From: Alphaproteobacteria bacterium
GTDB taxonomy: Bacteria > Pseudomonadota > Alphaproteobacteria > Ferrovibrionales > Ferrovibrionaceae
DNA length: 50,932 nt
Assembly (NCBI GenBank): GCA_018336035.1
Contig: JAGXRD010000140.1
Location: forward strand, 1-50,932
Direction: 5' to 3'
The translations under genes were made by a program, and so were the position numbers. This document shows positions 1-9,955 of this stretch, in pieces. The notes under the pieces were generated by a model, which saw nothing but the letters and a program-made list of their open reading frames with translations, searched no databases and was not told where the DNA came from. Numbering within the stretch: the first letter of the stretch is position 1; each line of letters begins with the position of its first letter.

Positions 1-709
1 TGGCATTGGCCGGCGGCGGCACGGCGCGGGCGCGCCAGGCAGGGCCGCTGCCGTCACCGGCAGCCGGCCGCGCGAATGACGGCGGCACCATCGGCGCAGC
101 GGCCAGCACCGGCTTGTTCGGAGTTGCGTTGCGCGTCGAGGGTGTAGCAGGCCCAGATGCAGCAGCTTTCGGCACTTCGGTTTTCACCGCTTCCGGTTTG
201 GCGGCTTCGGCAGCAACCGGCGCGCCGTCAGGCACTGTGTTCACCGGCACAGCCGCGACATCGACCGCCGGCAGGGGTTCAGGCTCGGGCGACGGCTGCA
301 GCACGGACGCATCCACCGCTGTCCTGGCCAGTTCGGAAATCGGACGCCAGCCCTGCGCTGACACGGCGGAGGCTTCTGCGGTCTTCGCGGCCTGCGGCTG
401 CGCGGGTGTTGCGACCGGCGCAGCGGGCGTGGAGAGCGCAACAGTGGCCGTCGGCTGCGGACGCGGGGCATTGCCCACCGCCATGCCCATCACGACGCCG
501 CCACCCAGCAGGGCAGCGGCTGCCATCATCAGCGGCCAGTTGACGGCGAGAAAGCCGCGCTGTTTTTTCGGCGCGGCGGCAGCGGCCTGGGGAATCTGCT
601 GACCGGGCATCTGCTCGCCCGGCAGGGCGCGCGACTGCATGGCGCCATAAGCACCGGCAGCGGACTGGGCGGTCGCAGGACGTCGCGGCTTCAGCTTAAG
701 ATCGCTCAT
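1..709 (-). CDS. Membrane-anchored Ala/Pro-rich protein, C-terminus beyond the window
   Basis: The frame is open from an ATG at 709 to the window edge, giving 236 visible residues with no stop. The N-terminus (about 1-50) is hydrophilic and rich in Gln, Ala and Pro, and ends in a basic KKQR just before one membrane span at about 52-78. The remainder is a long low-complexity Ala/Pro/Val stretch, as in periplasmic linkers that carry a C-terminal domain such as SPOR or a wall-binding module; that domain is not visible. A single-span inner-membrane protein with a periplasmic tail is the best reading. It is divergent from the macrodomain gene at 848. Function is not recognised. An opposite-strand open frame here is uniformly low-complexity and has no membrane signal, so I prefer this strand. 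Confidence 0.6.
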   Translation of the reverse strand, partial: MSDLKLKPRRPATAQSAAGAYGAMQSRALPGEQMPGQQIPQAAAAAPKKQRGFLAVNWPLMMAAAALLGGGVVMGMAVGNAPRPQPTATVALSTPAAPVATPAQPQAAKTAEASAVSAQGWRPISELARTAVDASVLQPSPEPEPLPAVDVAAVPVNTVPDGAPVAAEAAKPEAVKTEVPKAAASGPATPSTRNATPNKPVLAAAPMVPPSFARPAAGDGSGPAWRARAVPPPANA

Positions 710-847
710 CTGACCCGGTTAAAGGATATCCGCGGAGGCGGCAAGGCCGACTCGCTTTTGCGCTGCAGCGATTGTCGGTTTCGCATGGTTAGCGAAGTGT
801 AAAAAAACAGCGGCCCGAAGGCTCTGCCAGCATGTTAAATTCCGGGC

Positions 848-1360
848 ATGCAACTGGTCAGCATCGTCATTGACGACATCACCACCCTGGCCCTGGATGC
901 CATCGTTAATGCCGCCAACGAAACCCTGCTGGGCGGCGGCGGCGTGGATGGCGCCATTCATCGCGCCGCCGGACCGGAATTACTGGCGGAATGCCGCACT
1001 CTCGGTGGCTGCCCGACCGGCCAGGCACGCATCACGAAGGGCTATCGCCTGCCCGCCCGCCATGTGATCCATACGGTGGGACCGGTCTGGCGCGGTGGCA
1101 GCGCCAACGAAGCGGAGCTGCTGGCGAGTTGTTACCGCAGCAGCCTGGCGCTGGCGCGCGACCATGACCTGCTCAGTATCGCCTTCCCGGCGATCTCGAC
1201 CGGCATCTACGGTTATCCACTTCAGCCGGCCACCGCGATTGCCGTGCGCGAGGTGCGCCACTGGCTGGCCCTAGAGATGCAGCCGCGCAGCGTGACCTTC
1301 TGCTGCTTCTCGGCCGAGGTGGCGGCGGTTTACTCGGCGGCCCTCGCTTCGGCCTCCTGA
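848..1360 (+). CDS. Macrodomain protein, O-acetyl-ADP-ribose deacetylase type
   Basis: At 170 residues it is essentially one macrodomain. Family motifs are in order: IVNAAN at 19-24, the glycine-rich [10 protein letters not shown] at 29-38 that holds ADP-ribose, and STGIYGYP at 117-124 around the distal ribose/phosphate. This pattern fits the YmdB/MacroD class, which hydrolyses O-acetyl-ADP-ribose and removes ADP-ribose from acidic side chains in the cytosol. The ATG at 848 directly begins the domain. The 3' end overlaps the end of the convergent chemoreceptor gene by 31 bp. Family assignment is firm; the physiological substrate cannot be read from sequence. Confidence 0.93.
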   Translation: MQLVSIVIDDITTLALDAIVNAANETLLGGGGVDGAIHRAAGPELLAECRTLGGCPTGQARITKGYRLPARHVIHTVGPVWRGGSANEAELLASCYRSSLALARDHDLLSIAFPAISTGIYGYPLQPATAIAVREVRHWLALEMQPRSVTFCCFSAEVAAVYSAALASAS

Positions 1361-3636
1361 TCGAGGCGGAAGAAGGTGATCGAGGCGGCAAGATCCTTGG
1401 CCTGATCGGCGAGCGACTGCGCCGACGCCGTGGTCTCTTCCACCAGCGCGCCGTTGCGCTGGGTCATCTCGTCCATCTGCGTCACGGCATCGTTGATCTC
1501 GTCGAGACCCGAGGCCTGTTCCTGGCTGGCAATCGAGATTTCCTCGATGATGCCGGCAACACGTTTCACGGCATCGACGATCTCGGTCAGGCTGGTGCCC
1601 GCCTCGTTGACCAGCTTGGCGCCATCGCGCACCTGGGCATTCGAGGCCGAGATCAGCGCCTTGATCTCCTTCGAGGCATCGGCCGAGCGCTGCGCCAGGC
1701 CGCGCACCTCCTGCGCCACGACAGCGAAGCCCTTGCCGGCCTCGCCTGCGCGTGCGGCCTCCACCGAGGCATTCAAAGCGAGCAGGTTGGTCTGGAAGGC
1801 GATCTCATCGATCAGGCCGACGATATCGACGATCTTGCGCGCGCTGTCTTCGATCTGGCCCATCGCCGACACGGCGCGCCCCACCACGCCGCCGCCCTTG
1901 TCGGCCGTATCGCGCGCGGTGAAGGCCAACTGACTCGCCTGCCGCGCATTGTCGGCATTGTGCCGCACGGTCGCGGTGATCTCTTCCATTGAGGCTGCCG
2001 TGCGCTGCAGGCTGGCGGCCTGCTGCTCGGTGCGCTGCGCCAGATCGTGGCTGCCGACCGAAATCTCGGCCGAGGCATCGCGCACGTTGCCCGCGGTCTG
2101 GCTGAGCCGGCCGACGATGTCGGCCAGTTTCTCGGCCAGCGTATTGGCATCACCGGCCAGTTGCTGGAACAGTCCGCGATGACCGCCGCCGATGCGATGG
2201 GTCAGGTCGCCCTGCGCCAGCGCGCCCAGCATGCTGCCGAGGTCGTTGAGCGCGCGCTCCACCGTGCCGAGCAATTCATTCACCCCGCCGCCCAGCCGCT
2301 GCATCACGCCCTGCAGCGCGTCGGCATCGATACGGCGCGTCAGGTCGCCAGCGGTGGCGGCTGACACAATCTGGCCGATCGCCTGCTCCAGCAACGCTTC
2401 CTGCGCCTGGCGTTCCTGCTCGAAGGTCTCGCGGTCACGCTCGACCTGGCGCTGCAGCTCTTCATTCTGCTGGCCACTGGTCTTCAGCACTTCGACGGCG
2501 CGCGCCATCTCGCCGATCTCGTCGCTGCGGCCGGTTTCGGTCAGTTGCACCGCCCAGTCGCGCTCGGCCAGCCGGCGTGTCGCCGCGGTCAGCCGCACAA
2601 TGGGTGCGGCGATCTGCGGCCCGGTGAACAGCACGCCGATCAGGGCTGCGATGCCAAGGCAAAGCACGGTGATCACCACCAGCATGATCTGCGCGGTCTG
2701 CGACTGGCCGGCGGCATTGGCGGCGGCAGTGTCGGCCGCCGTGGTGGCGACAGAGACCAGCGCATCCACCTTGCCCGAGAGTTCGGCGGCAGCCTCGCGC
2801 GCCTTGCCCAGCGCGAAAGCGGCTGTGGTCACGGTGCGGATTTCATTGCGGCGGATGCCGAACAGGCTGTCGGTGCCCTGGCCATGTGCCAGCACGACAT
2901 TCATGCTGTCTCTCAGCTCGGAGACGTTGAACTGCCTGCCGGCGATGTCGATCTGCTCCAGCGTCGTGCTGTTCAGCTTGACGAATTCGGCAAACTGCTT
3001 GTCGACCTCTGCATTGTTCGGCGCCTGCGACGCCACCGATAGTGTTGCAACCAGCTGGCTCACCGCATTGCCGGCCGAGATCAGCGCACTCGCGGCACCT
3101 GCCGTTTCCGGTTTGGCATCCGGTTTGCCCAGTTCGGCGAGGGCGCGCTCCAGCGCCGGCCGCATCGCATTCTGGAAAGCGATGTAATCGGCGCCGAGCT
3201 TGGTCAGCATATTTTCGCGGTCGTGGTGATAGCCGAGCCGCGCATTCACCGACCGATTGATCTGCGCCACCATCGTGTTCAGCAGCTGCACCGACTTTTC
3301 GATCTCGGCAATCGCCTCGGCATTCTCTTCGCCGGCAGCGACCTTCACGGTTTCGACTGATTGCGCGAGCTTCTGCTGCTTGACCTTGAGATCATTCAGC
3401 GCCTTGTCGCGCTCGGCATCGCTGGTCGCGTTGGCCAGCGCAGGCGCGCCGGCCGCAAGCTCGGCGCTGGTCGAGGCCAGATTCAGCGCGGTGATGACCG
3501 CCGGCAGGTTGGTGGTGGTGATGCCGGCATAGCTGTCCTGCACCCGGCCGAAGAACAGGCCGCCGATGGCGTTCGAAACCAGTGTGAGAGCCGCGAGTAC
3601 GGCGATGGCAAGATTCAGCTTCTGCCGGATGCCCAT
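1330..3636 (-). CDS. Methyl-accepting chemotaxis protein with stacked HAMP-like modules
   Basis: This is a 768-residue transmembrane chemoreceptor. TM1 lies at about 9-28, a helical periplasmic sensor at about 29-313, TM2 at about 315-337, then HAMP to about 390. Two further HAMP-like units follow, each marked by a DLT.RI motif, before the coiled-coil signalling domain at about 520-750. The hairpin tip around 607-652 has the canonical [20 protein letters not shown] motif that contacts CheA and CheW. There is no C-terminal aromatic CheR-tethering pentapeptide; the protein ends AEARAAE. A GGGGGGA run five bases before the ATG at 3636 can serve as ribosome binding site. No che genes are adjacent. 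The ligand is unknown; the sensor is an all-helical four-helix-bundle type rather than Cache. Confidence 0.95.
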   Translation of the reverse strand: MGIRQKLNLAIAVLAALTLVSNAIGGLFFGRVQDSYAGITTTNLPAVITALNLASTSAELAAGAPALANATSDAERDKALNDLKVKQQKLAQSVETVKVAAGEENAEAIAEIEKSVQLLNTMVAQINRSVNARLGYHHDRENMLTKLGADYIAFQNAMRPALERALAELGKPDAKPETAGAASALISAGNAVSQLVATLSVASQAPNNAEVDKQFAEFVKLNSTTLEQIDIAGRQFNVSELRDSMNVVLAHGQGTDSLFGIRRNEIRTVTTAAFALGKAREAAAELSGKVDALVSVATTAADTAAANAAGQSQTAQIMLVVITVLCLGIAALIGVLFTGPQIAAPIVRLTAATRRLAERDWAVQLTETGRSDEIGEMARAVEVLKTSGQQNEELQRQVERDRETFEQERQAQEALLEQAIGQIVSAATAGDLTRRIDADALQGVMQRLGGGVNELLGTVERALNDLGSMLGALAQGDLTHRIGGGHRGLFQQLAGDANTLAEKLADIVGRLSQTAGNVRDASAEISVGSHDLAQRTEQQAASLQRTAASMEEITATVRHNADNARQASQLAFTARDTADKGGGVVGRAVSAMGQIEDSARKIVDIVGLIDEIAFQTNLLALNASVEAARAGEAGKGFAVVAQEVRGLAQRSADASKEIKALISASNAQVRDGAKLVNEAGTSLTEIVDAVKRVAGIIEEISIASQEQASGLDEINDAVTQMDEMTQRNGALVEETTASAQSLADQAKDLAASITFFRLDQEAEARAAE

Positions 3637-3864
3637 TTTAATCCCCCCTGCCCGGCCGTTCTCGGCCGTCTGCCAAGCCTCCTCCCGAGCCGGAGGGGCT
3701 TAATCTTGTAATTCACATCTTTACCGGCAGGGCGATCACCGTAAAGGGTGACAGTGGAACGCGGTTTTGCGGTCGCGAAGCGAAACTTTGCGGCAATTCC
3801 CAATATCTGGGAGGCCTTATTCGTTCTACCTACAAGATATATGACACAGCCTGTGGAAAAATAC

Positions 3865-3893
3865 TTGACCCGTATCAAGAACCTCATTAGAAC
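3865..3893 (+). promoter_or_regulatory. Probable lexA promoter
   Basis: TTGACC at 3865-3870 matches the -35 consensus in five of six positions. Seventeen bases later TAGAAC at 3888-3893 is a weak -10. The -10 lies inside the LexA box, so bound LexA would block RNA polymerase, the expected layout for autoregulation. The transcription start is not mapped. Confidence 0.5.
3879..3893 (+). promoter_or_regulatory. LexA box (GAAC-N7-GAAC direct repeat)
   Basis: GAAC at 3879-3882 and GAAC at 3890-3893 are separated by exactly seven bases (CTCATTA). This is the reverse complement of the GTTC-N7-GTTC direct-repeat operator known for alphaproteobacterial LexA, which differs from the palindromic gamma-proteobacterial box. 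It lies 90 bp upstream of the lexA start, so SOS autoregulation is the direct inference. Confidence 0.8.
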
Positions 3894-3983
3894 ATTTGCA
3901 GGTTTCTTGTTCGTTCCCCGTCCGCCGCATCTTGCCTGTCACAGGCACGACCGGCTGGCGAAACCTGACCCGAGGAGGCTTCC

Positions 3984-4730
3984 ATGCTGACCCGCAAGCA
4001 GCACGACCTGCTGATTTTCATCCACGAGAAGCTGGAGAATTCCGGCGTCTCGCCATCCTTCGAAGAGATGAAGGAAGCGATGAAGCTGAAATCCAAGTCC
4101 GGTATCCACCGGCTGGTGACCGGCCTGGAGGAACGCGGCTTCATCCGCCGCCTCGCCCATCGCGCCCGTGCGCTCGAAGTGCTGCGCCTGCCCGACTCGG
4201 CCGTGCCGACCCGCGGCGGCATCGGCGCCACCACCACCCGGCCCACGGCTGCCCCGCGCAATCGCCTGATGCCGCGCGTGGTCGAAGGCAATCCGAATGC
4301 ACCGATGCCCGGCACGCCGGTCAGCGTCAGCCCCTATAATGCGCGCGATATCGTCACCCTGCCGCTCTATGGCCGCATTGCCGCCGGTACGCCGATCGAG
4401 GCGCTGCGCGACATGAGCACGCAGATCGATGTGCCGATCGGCCTGCTGGGCAACGGCGATCACTATGCGCTGGAAGTGGCTGGCGATTCGATGGTCGATG
4501 CCGGCATCATGGACGGCGATACGGTGATCATCCAGAAGAGCGAGAATGCCGAAAACGGCACTATCGTGGTCGCGCTGGTCGACGATCTGGAAGTGACGCT
4601 GAAGCGCCTGCGCCGCAAGGGCAACTCGGTGGCGCTCGAAGCCGCCAACCCGGCTTACGAGACGCGCATCTTCGGCCCCGACCGGGTCAAGGTGCAGGGC
4701 CGCCTGGTCGGCCTGCTGCGCCGCTACTAA
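3984..4730 (+). CDS. lexA: LexA, SOS repressor
   Basis: This 248-residue protein has an N-terminal winged helix-turn-helix (about 1-65, with the recognition segment near [16 protein letters not shown]) and a C-terminal S24-type autoprotease. The self-cleavage Ala-Gly bond is A134-G135 within [10 protein letters not shown]. The catalytic serine is S169 in GDSMVDAG and the general base is K207 in TLKRL. RecA-stimulated self-cleavage relieves repression of DNA-damage genes. A linker of about 60 residues between the domains is longer than in E. coli LexA (202 aa), as is common in this class. GAGGAGG at 3972-3978 lies five bases from the ATG. A LexA box in its own promoter indicates autoregulation. 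Confidence 0.98.
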   Translation: MLTRKQHDLLIFIHEKLENSGVSPSFEEMKEAMKLKSKSGIHRLVTGLEERGFIRRLAHRARALEVLRLPDSAVPTRGGIGATTTRPTAAPRNRLMPRVVEGNPNAPMPGTPVSVSPYNARDIVTLPLYGRIAAGTPIEALRDMSTQIDVPIGLLGNGDHYALEVAGDSMVDAGIMDGDTVIIQKSENAENGTIVVALVDDLEVTLKRLRRKGNSVALEAANPAYETRIFGPDRVKVQGRLVGLLRRY

Positions 4731-4750
4731 GCGCACAGAGATAGAATCGA

Positions 4751-4786
4751 AACGGGGCGCCTGATCAAGGCGCCCCGTTTTCTTTT
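4751..4786 (+). terminator. Intrinsic terminator of lexA
   Basis: A perfect 12-bp stem (AACGGGGCGCCT at 4751-4762 with its complement at 4768-4779) and a 5-base loop is followed by TTTTCTTTT. It lies 20 bp after the lexA stop and before the convergent DJ-1/PfpI gene. Confidence 0.92.
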
Positions 4787-4799
4787 ATGCCCGGAAAGT

Positions 4800-5357
4800 T
4801 TACGCCGCGCGCTTGTGCCGGCCCTCTTCCAGTTCTTCCACGATCTTGCTGCAGAAGGCGTCGAGATCATCGGGCGAGCGGCTGGTGACGACGCCCTTGT
4901 CGGCCACCACCTCCTGGTCGACCCATTTGCCGCCGGCATTGACCAGATCGGTCTTGATCGACTTGTAGGACGTCACCGAACGGCCGCGCACCGCATCGGC
5001 TTCGACCAGCAGCCAGGGCCCGTGGCAGATCGCCGCCACCACCTTGCCGTCCTTCAGGAAGGCCTTCACCACGCCCATCGCATCTTTGTCGACGCGCAGC
5101 TTGTCCGGATTGATCTGGCCGCCCGGGATCACCAGCGCGTCATACTGGTCCGGTTTCGCTTCGGCGATCTTGAGGTCGACATCCACTGACTCGCCCCAAT
5201 CGGCGCCCTTCCAGCCACGAATGGAACGACCGGACGGCGACGCCACTTGCACCTCAGCGCCAGCCTGCTTCAGCTTGTCACGCGGCACCAGCAGTTCAAA
5301 CTGTTCGAATCCGTCGGTGGCGATGATGAGAATGCGGGATTTCTTGATATCCGTCAT
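4800..5357 (-). CDS. DJ-1/PfpI family protein (YhbO-like)
   Basis: At 185 residues this is a single class-I glutamine-amidotransferase-like domain. The nucleophile elbow AAICHGPWLL places the reactive cysteine at C111 followed by H112, and a conserved acidic residue (E18, in DGFEQFE) matches the third active-site position of the family. The IPGG motif is at 77-80. Members act as intracellular cysteine peptidases, glyoxalases or protein/nucleotide deglycases; which activity applies here cannot be decided from sequence. AGGAGAG precedes the ATG at 5357. It converges on lexA and is followed on the same strand by comEC-side genes only upstream, so it is probably transcribed with or after the small membrane peptide gene. 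Confidence 0.93.
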   Translation of the reverse strand: MTDIKKSRILIIATDGFEQFELLVPRDKLKQAGAEVQVASPSGRSIRGWKGADWGESVDVDLKIAEAKPDQYDALVIPGGQINPDKLRVDKDAMGVVKAFLKDGKVVAAICHGPWLLVEADAVRGRSVTSYKSIKTDLVNAGGKWVDQEVVADKGVVTSRSPDDLDAFCSKIVEELEEGRHKRAA

Positions 5358-5419
5358 AGGTTGCTCTCCTGACTCTTACTTCGGGAGAAACAAACCCGTC
5401 AGACCTGCCGATGTTCCAC

Positions 5420-5575
5420 TCAGGCAACGACGTTACCGGCCAGCATGAACATGACGAACAGCATCATGACAAACGCGACCATGCAGCCCGGAATGACGCT
5501 CCAGTAGCGGCTGTAGGGCCAGACCGGCAGCACGAGCAGCAGGAGAACCAGCATGGTTGCGAGGATGATCAGCAT
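5420..5575 (-). CDS. Small DUF3309-like hydrophobic membrane peptide
   Basis: This 51-residue peptide has two hydrophobic stretches flanking a WPYSRYW motif, the hallmark I recognise from DUF3309 proteins (about 50 aa, LP.WPYSR.W). An in-frame GTG 33 bases upstream would lengthen it, but the ATG at 5575 has GGGAGAG eight bases before it and gives the usual family length. It probably sits in the inner membrane. Function is unknown. The next gene upstream on the same strand, comEC, ends 78 bp away. Confidence 0.7.
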   Translation of the reverse strand: MLIILATMLVLLLLVLPVWPYSRYWSVIPGCMVAFVMMLFVMFMLAGNVVA

Positions 5576-5653
5576 CGGCTTGTCTCTCCCGCGTTGTCCG
5601 TCAGCCACCGCCTAACGGGGTTGTCGCGCCGGCGTTCCGGACCCGCAGAATTT

Positions 5654-7885
5654 TTAGTCGGCCGCGTCGCCCCTCTGTGACTCACCATGTCCCTTCGGAT
5701 TGACCCAGGGCCGCCGGCCGCGGGTCTGCGCCACACTGACGCTGCGCATGCCCTGCGCAGCGTCTAGGTAGAGCGCATGCGCGCCGCCGCGCCACAGGTC
5801 GTTGCGATCGATCACGATTTTCGCGGAAGGACAGCGATAACGCACCGCCATCCGGGCCGAGATCACCGCATCTGCATGGCGGCAATCCTCAGTGATCGCT
5901 TTCGGCTGCTGTGGCAGCGCGACCAGAAAACCGTGATAGCGCCAGCTGCAACCAGCCGGATCGCAACGCAGGCTGCCATCGGCGCCGCTGCGTCCCTCGC
6001 CGGTTCGCTGCGCGGCCCGCGACAAGCTTGGCCATGGATAAAGCTGCGGCGCGCCAAGACGCTCATGCCAGGTCTCGGCCGCGAAGCCACGCGGCGGAGC
6101 AGACGAGAAGTAATAGCGGTCCGGTTCGGCGGCACGCGCCGCCAGCAAGCGGCCATCGCCGCTGATCAGCAGGTCGGGCTGCGCGATCAGCCAGGGCGAC
6201 GCCGTGCCGACAAGCAGCCCGATCACGCCGAGCCAGCGCCAGCGCTGTTGCCACAGGCAGAGCCACAATCCACCGAGACTGATCGCGGCCAGACCCCAGA
6301 GCGGCATCGCCGGCACGGTGCCGACCGCATCAGGCCAGCCCGCCACCCAGATGGCGAGTGCGATCAGCGCATCCACGGCCCAGACCATCGGCGTCAGCGC
6401 CACGGCCTCCAGTCCGAGTGGCATGAGGATAAAGGCCAGCACGGTGAGCGGCATAATGATGAAATCGACCAGCGGTGCCGCCAGCAGATTGGCGACCAGC
6501 GCGTAATCCGCCACGCGGTTGAAATGATAGGCGGCAAACAGCGACGAGCCGAGGCCGGCGACAAAACTCGCCGCCATCACGCCACCGAGCCAGAGCAGCG
6601 CGATCTGCAGCGGTCCGGCATGACTGCGCCAGCGCGTCAGCTTCGGCGCGAGATGTTCGAAGGCCGCGACCAGCGCCGTGACGGCAGCGAAGGACATCTG
6701 GAAGCCCGGATCGAGCAGACTGTCCGGCCACAGCACCAGCAGCAGCAAGGCGGCCCAGGCCACCGCGCGCAAGGTGATCGCACGGCGATCCAGCATCACG
6801 GCGAGCAAAGCCAGCGCAATCATCGCCAGCGCGCGCAAGGTCGGCAATGCCGCGCCCGACACCAGCGTATAGGCGACTGCGCCAAGCAAAGCCGCGAAGG
6901 CCGCCCATTTCTTGATCGGGTAGCGCAAAGCCAGACGCGGCGACAACGCCAGGGCCGCGCGCACCAGGAAGAACAGCAGGCCTGCCACCAGCGTCAGATG
7001 CAGTCCAGAAATCGAAAGAATATGCGCCAGACCTGAATCGCGGAAGGCTGCGTCAACATGATCCGGGATCGGTCCGCGCACACCGGTCATCAGGGCGGCG
7101 GCAATCGCACCGCCGGCGCCTTCCGTTTGCGCCGCAATGCGCCGCGTCCAGTCCTGCCGCAATGCGCTGAGCGACAGCATCGCCGTCTCGCGCCAGCTGC
7201 GGGTTTCCTCAGCGGGCATGATCTCCGCCGTGCTGATCGCATAGCCCACTGCACCGATCTGGCGGAACCAGGCATAGCGCGCGAAATCGAAGGCACCCGG
7301 CATGGCTGGCTCAGGCGGTGGCAGCAGCATGGCGCGGACCCGCAGGCGTTCGCCCGGCCACAGCACCTCGCCATCGCGCGGCAGCGTGATGCGAATACGT
7401 TTCGGCGCCTCGTTCTCCTGCAATCCGCTGAAGTAAAGATCATCCAGCAGCACACGATGCCCGGCATCGCGCGGCTCGACCTCCAGCACGCGCGCCTGAA
7501 TCCAGACCGCACCGCTCGGCCGCGTCAGCACCGGTGCCGCCACCGACGCCGTGCGCTCCGCCGCGAGCCAGATCCCCGAGACCAGCGCCAGCAGCAGGAT
7601 CAGCGGCCAGCGAAACAGCGGCAGTCGCCCGAACAGCAACAGCGCCAGTACAGCGGCGGCCATGCCGAGCCTGAGCGGTAGTAGTCTCGGCTCGACCGGT
7701 AGCAGGAAATAGACGGCAACGCCGCCGCCCAGCAAAGCCGGTAGCCAGAGGAACCAGCGGTCGCGCTCGGCCAGCAAGGTGGCGACGGCATTGAATTGCC
7801 GCAGGTCGCGCCAGCCGGCGGCCATGCCGGATATCGCCCGCTGCCGCAGGATCTGCCAGTAAAGTCCGCGCCCGGTCCATGCCAT
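5654..7885 (-). CDS. comEC: ComEC/Rec2 family DNA-uptake channel protein
   Basis: This 743-residue polytopic membrane protein has the family's N-terminal membrane pair and soluble DUF4131-like segment, then the competence domain with the conserved [12 protein letters not shown] motif near residue 290 and many membrane spans. ComEC proteins form the inner-membrane channel for single-stranded DNA during transformation. The C-terminal part (about 575-743) retains fragments reminiscent of the metallo-beta-lactamase-like domain, such as ISGDGRLLA, but no HxHxDH metal motif, a shortened form I associate with alphaproteobacteria. No other competence gene is present in the window. It is divergent from gltX. 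The start codon has only a weak Shine-Dalgarno sequence, so a start at Met21 is possible. Confidence 0.9.
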   Translation of the reverse strand: MAWTGRGLYWQILRQRAISGMAAGWRDLRQFNAVATLLAERDRWFLWLPALLGGGVAVYFLLPVEPRLLPLRLGMAAAVLALLLFGRLPLFRWPLILLLALVSGIWLAAERTASVAAPVLTRPSGAVWIQARVLEVEPRDAGHRVLLDDLYFSGLQENEAPKRIRITLPRDGEVLWPGERLRVRAMLLPPPEPAMPGAFDFARYAWFRQIGAVGYAISTAEIMPAEETRSWRETAMLSLSALRQDWTRRIAAQTEGAGGAIAAALMTGVRGPIPDHVDAAFRDSGLAHILSISGLHLTLVAGLLFFLVRAALALSPRLALRYPIKKWAAFAALLGAVAYTLVSGAALPTLRALAMIALALLAVMLDRRAITLRAVAWAALLLLVLWPDSLLDPGFQMSFAAVTALVAAFEHLAPKLTRWRSHAGPLQIALLWLGGVMAASFVAGLGSSLFAAYHFNRVADYALVANLLAAPLVDFIIMPLTVLAFILMPLGLEAVALTPMVWAVDALIALAIWVAGWPDAVGTVPAMPLWGLAAISLGGLWLCLWQQRWRWLGVIGLLVGTASPWLIAQPDLLISGDGRLLAARAAEPDRYYFSSAPPRGFAAETWHERLGAPQLYPWPSLSRAAQRTGEGRSGADGSLRCDPAGCSWRYHGFLVALPQQPKAITEDCRHADAVISARMAVRYRCPSAKIVIDRNDLWRGGAHALYLDAAQGMRSVSVAQTRGRRPWVNPKGHGESQRGDAAD

Positions 7886-8003
7886 GGCGCAAATCTCTGC
7901 ATGGCAGCCATTCCCGCGCCAATCCGTGCAAAACGGGAACGACGGCTTGCCCGCCTGCCCCCGTATGCTAAAACCCTGCTTCCCAAGTTTCCTGGATCAT
8001 CCG

Positions 8004-9407
8004 ATGACCAAAGTCGTTACCCGCTTCGCCCCCTCGCCGACCGGCTACCTGCATATCGGCGGCGCCCGCACAGCGCTGTTCAACTGGCTGTTCTCGCGCC
8101 ATCACGGCGGCACTTTCCTGCTGCGGATTGAAGACACCGACCGCGAGCGCTCGACCGAGGATGCCGTTCAGAAGATCTTCCAGGGCCTGAAATGGCTCGG
8201 GATCGACTGGGATGGCGAACCGGTGATGCAGTTCTCGCGCATGAACCGCCATGCCGAGGTGGCGCACAAGATGCTGGCCGAGGGCAAGGCCTATCACTGC
8301 TACTGCTCGCCGGAAGAACTGGAAGAGATGCGCAACACGGCCAAGGCCGAGGGCCGGCCGATGCGCTATGACGGCCGCTGGCGTGACCGCGATCCGAAGG
8401 ATGCCCCCGCCGGCGTGAAGCCCGTCGTGCGTTTCAAGGCGCCGCAGACCGGCAGCACGGTGATCAAGGATCATGTGCAGGGCGACGTCACCTTCCAGAA
8501 CGAGCAGCTCGACGACCTGATCATCCTGCGCTCGGACGGCACGCCGACCTACAATCTTTCCGTCGTGGTGGACGATCACGACATGGGCGTGACGCATATC
8601 ATCCGCGGCGACGACCATCTGACCAATGCGGCACGGCAGACGCAGCTGTATATCGCGGCCGGTTTCACTGTCCCGGACTTCGCGCATATTCCGCTGATTC
8701 ATGGCAGCGATGGCGCCAAGCTGTCGAAGCGCCATGGTGCGTTGGGCACAGAAGCCTATGCCGATATGGGCTACCTGCCGGCGGCGATGCGCAACTACCT
8801 GCTACGGCTCGGCTGGAGTCACGGCGACGAGGAAATCATCTCGACCGAGCAGGCCATCGAATGGTTCGGCCTCGACCATGTCGGCCGCTCGCCGGCACGC
8901 TTCGATTTCGTCAAGCTGAACAACCTGAACGGCCACTACATCCGCCACACGCCGGATGACGAACTGCTGACGGCTGCGCTACCGTTTATCGAGAAGAAAT
9001 TCGGCCTGCAGCCCAATCAGGCCCAGCAGGCGCAGATCAAGGCCATCCTGCCGGCCGCGAAGGAACGTGCCAAGGACCTGAACGAACTGGCCGAGGCCTT
9101 TGCCTTCCTGTTCGCCGCGCGACCCATCGCGCCGGATGCCGCCGCGCAGAAACATCTGGACGATGCCGCCAAGGCGCGGCTCAAGACCATGATCGACACG
9201 CTGACCGGCGTGAGCGACTGGACGGCCGCCAATACCGAAGCCGCCATCCGCGCGCTCAGCGAGACTCAGCAGGTGAAGCTCGGCCAGCTGGCGCAGCCGC
9301 TGCGCGCAGCCCTCACAGGCCGCACCGTCTCGCCGCCGATCTTCGACGTGCTGGCCGTGCTTGGCCGCGAGGAAACGCTGGCCCGCCTGAGCGACGCCGC
9401 CGCATGA
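8004..9407 (+). CDS. gltX: Glutamyl-tRNA synthetase
   Basis: This 467-residue class I aminoacyl-tRNA synthetase charges tRNA-Glu in the cytosol. The ATP-binding HIGH-type motif is at residues 16-20 (LHIGG) after FAPSPTGY, and the KMSKS-type loop is KLSKR at 239-243. The C-terminal helical anticodon-binding region is complete. The open frame extends upstream to 7884, but the family N-terminus TRFAPSPTG begins right after the ATG at 8004, so that start is chosen. The alpha/beta-hydrolase gene begins within its stop codon. Confidence 0.98.
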   Translation: MTKVVTRFAPSPTGYLHIGGARTALFNWLFSRHHGGTFLLRIEDTDRERSTEDAVQKIFQGLKWLGIDWDGEPVMQFSRMNRHAEVAHKMLAEGKAYHCYCSPEELEEMRNTAKAEGRPMRYDGRWRDRDPKDAPAGVKPVVRFKAPQTGSTVIKDHVQGDVTFQNEQLDDLIILRSDGTPTYNLSVVVDDHDMGVTHIIRGDDHLTNAARQTQLYIAAGFTVPDFAHIPLIHGSDGAKLSKRHGALGTEAYADMGYLPAAMRNYLLRLGWSHGDEEIISTEQAIEWFGLDHVGRSPARFDFVKLNNLNGHYIRHTPDDELLTAALPFIEKKFGLQPNQAQQAQIKAILPAAKERAKDLNELAEAFAFLFAARPIAPDAAAQKHLDDAAKARLKTMIDTLTGVSDWTAANTEAAIRALSETQQVKLGQLAQPLRAALTGRTVSPPIFDVLAVLGREETLARLSDAAA

Positions 9408-9955
9408 CCGCTGCCCTGCCTCCGGTTCTGATTGTGCCGGGCCTGGGTAGTTCAGGACCGGAGCACTGGCAGAGCCATTGGCAGCTCAAGAATCCGAACT
9501 TCATCCGCGTCGAACAGGCGAACTGGGACAATCCCGATTTCGCCGACTGGCTGAAGCGGCTGGATGCGGCGATCAATGCCTGCGCGGCGCCGCCGCTGCT
9601 GGTGGCGCATAGCCTATCCTGCTCGCTGGTGGCGCACTGGATCGAGCGCCACTCCGGCGAATTGCATGGCGCATTGCTGGTGGCGCCGGGCGATGTCGAT
9701 TCCGAAAGCCATACGCCGCCCGAAACGCGCGGCTTCCGGCCGATGCCGCTGGCGCGCTTTGCCTGCCCTGCCATCGTGGTGGCCAGCCGCAACGATCCCT
9801 ATGTCGATTTCGCCCGTGCGCAGTTTTTTGCCGCGCGCTGGCACGCCCGCTTTGTCGATGCCGGCGCGCTTGGACACATCAACTCGGCGTCCAATCTCGG
9901 CGACTGGCCGTTCGGCTATGCATTGCTGGAAGAATTGAGGCGTTCTGCGGCTTAA
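9404..9955 (+). CDS. RBBP9/YdeN-type alpha/beta hydrolase
   Basis: This 183-residue protein fits the serine-hydrolase family of RBBP9 and YdeN. The nucleophile elbow is VAHSLSC with serine S70. The acid is likely the aspartate of SRNDPYV near 130, and the histidine that of [13 protein letters not shown] near the C-terminus, which is a family signature. Substrates are unknown for most members. Its ATG overlaps the gltX stop by ATGA, so it is probably translated with gltX. The 3' end shares four bases (TTAA) with the stop of the convergent gene. Confidence 0.9.
   Translation: MTAALPPVLIVPGLGSSGPEHWQSHWQLKNPNFIRVEQANWDNPDFADWLKRLDAAINACAAPPLLVAHSLSCSLVAHWIERHSGELHGALLVAPGDVDSESHTPPETRGFRPMPLARFACPAIVVASRNDPYVDFARAQFFAARWHARFVDAGALGHINSASNLGDWPFGYALLEELRRSAA

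Larger units (their letters stand above)
3637..3983. other. Intergenic region between the chemoreceptor gene and lexA
   Basis: This 347-bp spacer separates the divergently transcribed receptor gene and lexA. The left part has an imperfect inverted repeat (AAGCC..TCC / GGAGGGGCTT near 3676-3702). The right part, 3820-3900, is A+T-richer than its surroundings and holds the lexA promoter and operator. No RNA gene or small coding frame is visible. Confidence 0.6.

Noticed and set aside
6-602. Long plus-strand open frame opposite the first gene
   Set aside because: It is low-complexity Ala/Gly/Thr throughout and lies antisense to a frame with a clear membrane anchor and basic flank.
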